From NCBI GenBank assembly GCA_947561395.2, contig OX387184.1, forward strand, positions 55,921,197 to 55,985,196: a DNA stretch of 64,000 nucleotides. The letters are read 5' to 3'. Position 1 is the first letter of the stretch, and each line of letters starts with the position of its first letter. The translations under genes were made by a program, and so were the position numbers. Below the pieces are notes generated by a model, which saw only the letters and a list, made by a program, of their open reading frames with translations, was not told where the DNA came from and did not search any database. Below, piece by piece: positions 21,251 to 29,831 of this stretch. The DNA comes from Buxus sempervirens (lineage: Eukaryota; Streptophyta; Magnoliopsida; Buxales; Buxaceae).

Positions 21251-21850
21251 TCAGGTACCCAAAGAATTTAGACCAAGGGCACACCTCAATTAAGCGTAAG
21301 GTACATCAGCAAATAAGTCAAAAGTACCCCCCAATGATGCCTTACGGTAGCCACAATTATGAAGTCAAAAGTACCCCCCAATGATGCCTTACAGCCACAA
21401 TTATGAAGTCAAAAGTACCCCCCAATGATTCCTTACGGTAGCCACAATTATGAAACCAGGTACTGTATGGGTACCCCATATAACATGCAGGTACCCCACA
21501 AATAATATGCAGGTATCCTATACGTAAGGCGAAGGTACCCCATAAAAGGAATTACCAAGAAACGAATACGCGCGGACGTTGAAGTGCAACGCACGAACGT
21601 TGAAGCTATAAAAGAAGATAACGCGCGAGCGTTTAGAAGAACGGCCGCGCGTTGAAGTTCTTTACGCAGAGCATTTACTCAGGTACCTTCGTTATAATGC
21701 GGTGTACCCAATCTTCCATGGGGAGTACCTGAATTTTACAGAGGGTACCCATATTTGATTTGTGACTTTTTTTTTTGGGACAACTAAAGGCTTGTATGGG
21801 GGTTACAATGGGCTGATCTGGGGGATACCCCAGATGCAAACAGGATGGTA
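21250..21850. repeat. GGTACC / AACG-N6-CGTT module 2
   Basis: Direct copy of module 1 with an extra internal triplication of a GTCAAAAGTACCCCCCAATG unit (about 21325-21430). Core sites are at 21567-21580 (one mismatch), 21588-21601, 21620-21633 and 21640-21653, with CTATAAAAG at 21606-21614 after the second site, as in module 1. Confidence 0.65.
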
Positions 21851-21854
21851 CCCT

Positions 21855-22330
21855 GCTTTATATATGCATATATGTGTACATGTACGTGTACGTGTGTGCA
21901 TGTGTACACATGTGTGCGTGTTCATGAACATGTGTACATGAAATTTTTCTTATAAGAAATTTCTTATACATACATACATATATATGTACATGTGTACACA
22001 GGTACATGTGTGTACACATATACATTTGTGTACACATGTACATGTATATATGTGTACACAAGTACACATGTCGACATGTGTACACAAGCACATGAATGTA
22101 CACACACATGTACATGTACATCTGTGTACAGATGTAGACATGTGTGTACATGTGTGCACATGTACACGTACATGAACATATACTTGTGTACATGTACATG
22201 TACACACGCACACACATGTATACCTGCGTATACATGTGTGTACTTGTGTACACATGTAAGTACATTTTTTGATGTGTACCGGCTTACTTGTATATATTTG
22301 TACACATGTATGTACATGTACACAAGCATA
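21855..22330. repeat. Alternating purine-pyrimidine array 3
   Basis: Same composition as arrays 1 and 2. Its right part is an inverted copy of the start of array 2: a GATGTGTACCGGCTTACTTG segment near 22270 matches the complement of 20515-20540. Confidence 0.88.
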
Positions 22331-22334
22331 TCTT

Positions 22335-22640
22335 AAGGCATTCAATAGGTACCCCAATTAAAACTAAGGTACCCCAGGATATAATACGAAGGTACCCCGC
22401 TGTTAAGGGGAAGGTACCCCGGAGAAGGAAAGGCGAACAGACGTCAACACGCGGACGTTGATCTCTAACGCGCGGACGTTCTGACTGAAGAAGACAACTG
22501 ATGCGCGCTTTCAAAAGGACTGTTCGCGCGTTGAAATTTGATAATAATTTTTTCCTGAGGTACCTTCGATATAAGGGTGTGTACCTTAATGTTTCATTAT
22601 GGGGTACCTATTTTCTACAGATGGTACAGGGGGTACCTTT
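22335..22640. repeat. GGTACC / AACG-N6-CGTT module 3 (inverted copy of module 1)
   Basis: The left part (22345-22500) matches the reverse complement of 20310-20475. Core sites are AACACGCGGACGTT (22446-22459) and AACGCGCGGACGTT (22467-22480). GGGGTACC words flank it on the right. Confidence 0.65.
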
Positions 22641-22688
22641 ACCATTTTTTTGGGCAAATTTTTTTATTTGGGAGTTTCGTAATCTTCC

Positions 22689-23200
22689 ATGTGTGTGTGT
22701 GTGTGTGTGTGTGCATACACACACTATGTATCTATGTATATATATGTGCATATATCCATATATGTTTGTATATACATATATGTGTGTATATATATGTGGG
22801 TGTGTACATGTACATATATATGTGTGTGTGTGTATGTGTTTTCGTATATATACATATATGTGTGTGTGATATACATATATGTGTGTTTATATAGACATAT
22901 ATTTGTGTCTGTGTATATATACGTATATGTACATGTACACAAGTATATGTTCTTGTACGTGTACATGTACATACATGTGTACACATGTACACACATGTGT
23001 ACATCTGTTCACATGTATGTACATGTACATGTGTGTGTACAAATGTACACACATGTACATGTGTGCACATATCCACATGTGTACATGTGTAAACACATGT
23101 ACCTGTGTACACACATGTACATGTGTACACATGTACACACATGTGTACAATCATGTGTACACACATATACAAATGTACATACATGTGTGCACAACATAAA
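22689..23200. repeat. (TG)n microsatellite and alternating purine-pyrimidine array 4
   Basis: Begins with a pure TG run (22689-22715), passes through TATATG-rich sequence, then TGTACA/CATGTG repeat as in arrays 1-3. The frames through it are compositional artefacts. Confidence 0.88.
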
Positions 23201-23530
23201 CCGAAGGTTCCCTTTAAAAAACCAAAGCGACCCTTTAAAAAAGTTAAGAGGCCCTAGGTACTACATATATTTAATATCAACACGCGCACGTTCTCGTGAA
23301 CGCTTGAACGTTCGCTTTGGGCTTGGGTACCCCCGCTTTTTTGCATGAGGTATCCTCACATTTTGCCTGAGGTACCCCAAACATAAACCGAAGGTACCCT
23401 TTAAAAAATTCCCTATGTTGTACACATATTTAATATCAACGCGCACACGTTATGGGCGCGTGCGTCCGGGCGTTTGCCTATATTTACAAAGAAACAGGTC
23501 TGGCGCGTTATTTCGTCCATGCGAATCAAA
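23200..23530 (+). promoter_or_regulatory. Module 4 and probable promoter of the Transposase_32-like gene
   Basis: Core sites AACACGCGCACGTT (23279-23292), AACGCTTGAACGTT (23299-23312) and AACGCGCACACGTT (23438-23451) are followed by a TATA-like CTATATTTA (23478-23486). This repeats the core-then-TATA order of modules 1 and 2. Here a long ORF lies downstream, with the ATG at 24080 preceded by a pyrimidine-rich ...CTCTTAG acceptor-like sequence, so a leader intron is possible. Use as a promoter is inference. Confidence 0.45.
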
Positions 23531-24079
23531 GCCATCTGAAGCGCTTCATCTTCATTTCGATAAAGTCTTCTCAGGGTGGGTACCACTTCATTCTCTTCTG
23601 GAAGAGTTCCAAAGCCTATATTTCTGGTTCGAAGGTGTGACTGATGCTTTACGAACTTTACTGCTTTGATTTTATATGTTACGATTAGGGTATTAATTTG
23701 TTCATTTAGGGCTTTCGATCTATGTGTTTATTCTAATGTCTTGAAGAGGTACATTTTGCTTTATCTTGGTTGGAATGGTTTATATTATCGGTTACAATCA
23801 AGTTACTATTCACTTTTCCTATAAGCCTTTGACAAGTACACATCCCTATTGTTATCTCCCTAACGCGTGAATAACGCCTGCAATTTTTTGTCAAGTGTTG
23901 GGGTTTTTTTTATATGTATATAGGGAGTGGGTTTTTTTTCCACAGAATTATTCATATTATTCACATTCTATATTATTTGCATTCGGTAGCACTCATCTTT
24001 TCTGTGTCTAACATTATCGTTTGCTTTGTGTTTTTTTGTGCATATTTATTTTTCTTCCTCTCTTCTTCTGAACTCTTAG

Positions 24080-25768
24080 ATGGCCCCTAAGACCAGAGCC
24101 TCATCTTCTAAACCTAAGACATCCTCCAGGAAAGCCAATAAGAAACCCAGGACTGATTCATTTGATAATTCAATCTTCATCAATCGGAAGGCCAAGAAGA
24201 TGTACGAGAATAATATCAGCCACAGACAAATCTTGCTTGAAAGAGGGGTTATTCTAGAAGACTTCCCCGAGTCTATTCGTGCAGCATTTACTGGGAGAGG
24301 ATGGGATAACCTCTTCACCAACTTCTTGCTCCCATCCCAACACCTAGTATATGAATTCTATTCAAACATCCACAACATCGCAGACGGTCCCGCATCTTTC
24401 GATAACTCTCTCAGAAGGCAGCCCATCCATGTAGATTCTGATACCATCGCTGGGGCCCTAGGTATTCAGAGAGTTGAAAATCCTGAATTCCCGTATGTTG
24501 ATGCTCCCTTACCACATTTGCTCAATGAAGTGGCTTCTTGCTTACTGACCATTGAGAGAGAGGGGGACTATGAGGGCAAAGCTGTAGATTCCTCCCATTT
24601 TACATTTGACACCTCATTCATATACAAAATCCAATGCTCTAACCTTGCGCCGGTGAGTCACAGATCAACTGTGCCTCCTATGAGAGTACTCATGCTTTAT
24701 GCATTGGTCAAGAGGCATTCAATTGATGTTGCCAGCATCATGATTTCGTCTATTCTTGACTCTTTTCTCGATACCAAACGTAGGTGTGGACTTCCTCTCG
24801 GGTGTGCCATTGCAAAGATAGTCAAGATGCATCAAATTGACTTCCCCGAGTATGAGTTACTTGCTCCCCTTCCTCCTATCAGTACTGCAACATATAATAA
24901 GTCCAAGGGGCAATACAACAAGTCCCATCCTCCTTCTTCACCCCCTCCCCCTGTTCCAGGGGTCCATGCTCCTGCTCCTCCATCTCCTCCCCCTGCTGGT
25001 AAAGATGCTCCTGCTCCTCCATCTCCTCCCCCCAATGTTTCTATAGGACATGAGCATGATCTTCCTCTCTGGGAGTCTGCTACACATGATCAACCTGTGG
25101 AACCTGATATTCCATCCTCATCGGCGCCTGCTCCTACTGCTGCTCCTATAGACCAAACAACTTCTTCCCAATTTCCTTGTGGACTCGCATCAATCCTTTC
25201 ACAGGTTATGGGCATGCAATGTGAGTTGATGAATCAAACCAAGCTACTTCTTGAGAACCAGGAGACGATGAAGCAGCAGATAAAACAATTGTACGATGGT
25301 CAGCTTGCATACAAGCATGAAACTGATCGCCACGTTGCTAAGATGGAACATCTTCTTCAGAACATAGAAGGTGACACCTACTCTACGAAAAAGGACGTAC
25401 GAGAACTGATTCAGCCGAAGTTTGCACAAATTGACACCAAGTTGAATTGGGTGATGACAACAGTATGGAATGTTGATGACACACTAAAAGCAGTGCATGA
25501 GAAGTAGACCAGGTTGAACGAGATATATTGGGAGATGCAACAAGACTACAGCTGGGCCATGAAGCACTTTGAATTGGAAAATCAGGAGCTTCATAGGTTG
25601 AATAGGGATAGGGGAGAACAGAGGACAGTTGTCGATGCAGCTTCTCAAGGTGTCGTTGGAGAGTATATTCCTCTAAGTGATGCGGAGTACATTCGAAATG
25701 AACATTTGTTGTTTGAATCCCTTGAGCCTACACACAAAGTTCCTGATCCAGCAGGGCCTGCCCCATAG
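24080..25768 (+). pseudogene. Transposase_32-like plant transposon protein with in-frame TAG
   Basis: A basic N-terminus (PKTRASSSKPKTSSRK) leads into a domain of about 240 residues. It has the FINRKAKKMYE...ILLERG start, W..LF..., EFYSNI and a ...LGI... pattern that I associate with the family named putative plant transposon protein (Transposase_32). A Pro-rich hinge with a near-duplicate APAPPSPPP stretch and then a coiled-coil-like C-terminus follow. TAG at 25505-25507 interrupts an otherwise open frame that continues in the same phase to 25768. The family is common in plant repeats, its activity is unproven, and it may be the coding gene of the surrounding composite element. Family assignment is from memory of motifs only. 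Confidence 0.6.
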
Positions 25769-26130
25769 TCTTGAACCTCTTTTCATGTCATTTGAGTATG
25801 GAATGCATCTAATTTGACCATCTTTTTTACTTATGTGCCTGTAAAACGTTACGATAAGTGCATGCAAAGCAAATATTGTTTGGTCTTAGCTTTCATTTGT
25901 CATATTCCTCTATCTCCCCAATACACACACATTGGGTCTAGCACGTCGTAATGCATGTACATGCAAAACAACCAGTCCAAGGTGCTGGTTATATTAGCCT
26001 ATGGTAATGAACTTCCACCTATAAGACTAAGGTATTATACGAAATGATTAAAATCTGCAATGAAGGCTGTGGGAAGAGGGGGAATGCAAAAAAAGTTAGC
26101 TTATATTACGTATTAATCTTGAGATACCCT
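25769..26130. other. 3' flank of the Transposase_32-like gene
   Basis: No gene or repeat recognised. A/T-rich sequence fits a 3' UTR and spacer before the right-hand module. Confidence 0.4.
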
Positions 26131-26640
26131 TCCAAACGCGCAGACGTTGATCCCCCAAATTAGCCCAGGGTACCCCCCACACGAGCTTTAATTTATCCAC
26201 AAAAAATTCTCCAAATTAAGGGGAGAGTACCTCCAAGTAACACCTAGGTACCCCAAAGGTAAATTTAAGGTACCCCACAAGAAACCCGAAGGTACCCACA
26301 CGTACAAAATAGTGGGAGCACATTCAACGCGCGAATGTTTCCTGGTAACGCTCGCGCGTATTGTGCACTTTAAAGCTGCAACGTGCGGGCGTTAATGATT
26401 AACGTCTGCGCGTTTCATTCATTATCAATTCCTACTTGGGGGTACCTCCGGCTTACTTATGGGTTACCTTAATATTAATTTTGGGGGTACCTGAGTATTA
26501 CTTAGGGGTACCCTTCCATTATTTCGCATCATACTTTTTGGTACCTCAATGTTTTTATTGGGGGGGTACTTTGGCTTATTTGCTGATGTAAATTAGGCTT
26601 ATTTCGTGGGGGCCTTGGCCTTATTTCGGCATGTACTCAA
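26130..26640. repeat. GGTACC / AACG-N6-CGTT module 5 (right end of composite region)
   Basis: Left arm GGTACCCC words, core sites AACGCGCAGACGTT (26135-26148), AACGCGCGAATGTT (26326-26339), AACGTGCGGGCGTT (26380-26393) and AACGTCTGCGCGTT (26401-26414), then right-arm GGGGTACC words followed by GGCTTATTT repeats. This is the same inverted-arm architecture as module 1 and the 33-kb module. Confidence 0.65.
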
Positions 26641-28641
26641 CTCTTACTAGGTGACACCTAAGCTTAAATGGGGTGGGGGTGGTATATTGTGCTGGTTAGC
26701 TTACCCTTCACACGAACCGTACCTTCATTTTGTTTTGGGGGGGAGTACTGTGAGACACGGGAAAAATCACCGGAATGATCTCCCCTCCGTCAACACACGG
26801 GCTCATCGTAAAAATGGGAGAGTCGCCACCATTCAGAATTTTGGGGTGTGAATGGACACCAAAAAGTTCAAAAATATGCAAAAATAGCTAAAAGGCAAAT
26901 TCTAGAGTAAAAATAACTCTACTTGAAAATCAAATCCAGAGATGAGTAAGGGGATTAGATTATGAACGGGGGAAGGTGTTAGGCACCCCCATTCACCCAC
27001 ACAAGGTGGTTGCCAAGTGTTGTTCATGCTAAGAAATAAGAAAGCTTGCTAAAAATCATTAAAACTTGGAAAAAGGACACATGTATGATATCTTCACATG
27101 AAAATCCAAATGAATTCCAGATCCTCTTTTATGTCAATATCATTTCTGGAATATCACAAAAAGATGGAAATCAAAGCAAAAGTTGCACAAAACCAAGTTG
27201 GGACAAATCTGGGAAATATGGTAAAAAGCAATGCCATTTGTCTTGAAATCAATCAAATCCAATTTTAAATTAAATCAAACCAAATCCATTTGAAAGATTA
27301 TGGTAAACAATAGCCTCATGCAAAATTTCAATTAATTCCGGTTGAAATTCTAAAAGTTATGGCTCTTTTAAAGTTGCTGTTGGGGAAAATCAAAAGTGAT
27401 AAGCATGCAAGTTTGGAAAATCACCTAGAAAAATCCACTCGATAAAAATCCACGAAATTTGGTGTGATTGAAGTCTGTATGGCTATATTTCGAACGAAAC
27501 TAGCCTCATACAAAAATTCATTCGGATGTGCCTTGGGTGGTCTCCCGAACAGGCTCCGAAGATCACAGATTTACCTAGAAAAGTGCCATTGAGCAGTTCT
27601 GAGTAAATCTGTTACCAATAATACAAATGGAGTCAAAAAATTATGAAACCAAATGGATTTCAAAATAGAGTCATAAAGGAGTACCCAAAAACAAAAATCA
27701 CTTGAATCGGACTTAAAACGAACACATGGCGCTCCGTCGAAGTGACAAGTTCCGTATTTAAACTTGAACTGTCCAATCAACTTCGACAGAGCGGTGTCAA
27801 AAATCCGCTTGATAGAAATTAATGAAATTTGGTAGACATAAACTAGACAGCCTCACCTTTCCCATGGTTCTAGAATCACTCCAAAATTCATCCGGATGAT
27901 GAAGTTATGAGTGTCCGAAGTCGGGGTACAGTTGCTGTCAAGTTAAGCCCTTTTTTGAGAAAAACAATTCAAAACTGTGACAAAGTATGTGCAATTCGTG
28001 CAAGATGAATACAAAACCTTTAAAACCTTTTAAAAACATTCCAGAATTGATTGAGGCCATTTATTTCAGATTTATCACAATAAATGTAATAAACCCAAAA
28101 TATGAGCCTATCCCGCCAAAACGGGTGCAATGTATGTGTAAGTGAAAATCATTCAAGAGCAATATAACAACATAGCATGCATTCTCATTCATATAAAATA
28201 GGGTTCTAAAAACAACCTAGGGTTCCGTTCCATTATTGTTTCCCTTTGTTCTCTCTTCCCGTTAAACACGGTTCTTCAAGATAATCATGGGGTACTTTGA
28301 ATATGAAACGGGCTTCAAAGATTCAAAAGGCTTATGCAAGATAGGTTCTAGCACTAGGATCAATCCCCAGTCTTGTTTCTCCTAGATCCCGCCTTCACGT
28401 TTTACGGCTAGGGGGAGTCTTGAGATACTTTGAGCCGGGGAAGGGTTTTCATACACATAGAAGGCCTTATTCTACAGAAAGGTAGAAGAAGAGATCTAGA
28501 TCTAGGAATGTAAATACAGAAAAATAAAGAAGAGGTTTGAGGCTTACCTGGGGTTCTAGAAGCAATCCGGCGGCGGTTCCCTTCTTCACTCGGAGCTCTT
28601 GGATCTCCAACTTCTTGGCCATTTGCTTGAGGAGGAGCCTC

Positions 28642-28651
28642 CTATTTATAG
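28642..28651 (-). promoter_or_regulatory. TATA box of LTR B
   Basis: CTATAAATAG on the element strand, at the place equivalent to the TATA boxes of LTR A and LTR C. Confidence 0.7.
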
Positions 28652-28816
28652 GCAAAGGCTAGGGTTAGGGTTGGTGTGATGGTAGACACAAAATAATGTC
28701 TATAGCCCACCAACCTTAACCCTAAGGCTATTTCCGAGATTTCCCCTCATTTAATGAGGGACATGATGGTAAAAAGTGAAATCTCTCTGAAAACCCTAAT
28801 TTTGAGCAAAACTTAT

Positions 28817-28959
28817 GTATCCGGCATATCAGGCTGGATACACAAGGGCCTTAAGGTATCCGGCATATAATGCCGGATACACTAAAGCTTTCTTGTATCC
28901 GGTATTTTCCATCGGATACAAAGAAAGGTACTTGTATCCGGCCTGAGTTGCCGGATACA
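28817..28959. promoter_or_regulatory. TATCCGG palindrome cluster in U3 of LTR B
   Basis: Four palindromes at the same place as in LTR A. In several the inner pair has changed on both arms together: CCGGC...GCCGG instead of CCGGT...ACCGG, so the inverted symmetry is kept. Confidence 0.7.
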
Positions 28960-28992
28960 AGGAAAAAAACCTTTTTTCCAAATTTTAACACA

Positions 28993-29149
28993 GGCAATAC
29001 TTATTTACATGTAATATCGTTTAAGTAAATGTCCTCGTATTTTTTAATCTTCATTTACTTAAGATATTACATGTAATATCGTTTAAGTAAATGTCCTCGT
29101 ATTTTTTAATCTTCATTTACTTAAGATATTACATGTAAATAAGCAAACA
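28993..29149. repeat. Small fold-back (MITE-like) insertion in LTR B, internally duplicated
   Basis: The outer arms CTTATTTACATGTAATATC and GATATTACATGTAAATAAG are complementary. Inside are two head-to-tail copies of a hairpin of about 76 bases with ends GTTTAAGTAAATG / CATTTACTTAAG. It is absent from LTR A. It could be a MITE or a local palindrome duplication; target duplication is not clear. Confidence 0.6.
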
Positions 29150-29591
29150 CCCCCCCATTTGAATCCATTAAAAATAGTTCCAGACCCAAATTCCAAGTGA
29201 ATAAAAAGTCAACTTTCCAGTTCTAGGCAAAATTCTGATTTTTCAGGTTTGGAAAAAAGGTTCAATATGTTAAAACCAAGGTATTCGTCAAGATTTAAAA
29301 TCTCAAAAAATTCTTTTATGCAATAACATGGCTAAAAACCTGATTACCGGGAAAAATTATTTTGAAATCTGGCTTTAAAAAATATATCATTTTCTGGGGT
29401 CAAAAGTCAACAAAATTCAACCGGAAAAAGCTTGATTTTGCACAAAAGATTGAATTCGGGCCTTTTCCTTTTCCGTTTTGGATTCAAATGGGTTAAGTAT
29501 CTCAAACCCAATGCAAAGAATTGAAAATTCCAATAAAATATTTCTCTCCTTCAAGATTTATAAAAAATCGTGCAATTTTGGGGTGTCTACA

Positions 29592-29609
29592 GCTGCCCCT
29601 CTTTGCTGG
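29592..29609 (-). other. Polypurine tract of element 3
   Basis: The element-sense sequence CCAGCAAAGAGGGGCAGC directly abuts the LTR start. Its core (AAAGAGGGGCAGC) is identical to the PPT of the Ogre element (61189-61201). Confidence 0.85.
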
Positions 29610-29785
29610 ATTTGTAGTACAATGAACAGCAAAGAATAGACACAACTCAAAATTGCACGTTTGAAAGACACCTCATTAATTGAACTTGCTTTGGTCAAAC
29701 AAATGAGTGATAAAAAACATGGATTTGAAGATAGCCAATGAAACCCCTGCTGTGTATAGTCTGACGGGGTGGCGTCTCTTCCTTA

Positions 29786-29831
29786 TCTCAGATTTCTTTG
29801 AGCTCTCGTGGCTATGAAAAGAAATCTGAGA
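29786..29831. other. Conserved-loop hairpin near the PPT of element 3
   Basis: The arms TCTCAGATTTCTTT and AAAGAAATCTGAGA enclose a loop containing CTCGTGGCTATGA. The same loop with different but complementary arms occurs at 41181-41212 beside LTR C. Confidence 0.6.

Larger units (their letters stand above)
19643..26748. mobile_element. Composite fold-back-like element or repeat region with Transposase_32-like ORF
   Basis: This segment lies between the outer ends of LTR A and LTR B, so it is pre-existing DNA into which both elements inserted. It is built of four alternating purine-pyrimidine arrays, each followed by a module of GGTACCCC-type repeats around a core of AACG-N6-CGTT sites. One ORF (24080-25768) and a terminal module (26130-26640) complete it. 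Module 1 (20040-20480) and module 2 (21250-21850) are direct copies. Module 3 with the preceding array (about 22190-22520) is an inverted copy of about 20300-20640. Terminal inverted repeats and target duplications could not be placed because the left part is beyond element 1. The class is uncertain. Confidence 0.5.
26749..29591 (-). repeat. 3' LTR of truncated element 3 (LTR B, 2843 bp)
   Basis: The plus-strand ends are TGTGAGACACGG and GGGGTGTCTACA. A polypurine tract directly to the right, and no PBS on the left, make it a 3' LTR of a minus-strand element. It aligns by eye with LTR A through most of its length (for example TCTCCTAGATC..., TTCACGTTTTACGGCTAG). It is longer because of about 500 extra bases near its right end, including a fold-back insertion (28993-29149). 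The outer flank is AGTAC (26744-26748). Confidence 0.85.

Noticed and set aside
19571..23200. Many overlapping frames of Met-Cys-Thr-His-Val-Tyr repeats on both strands
   Set aside because: They are translations of alternating TGTACA/CATGTG repeats, open in several frames at once, with no domain.
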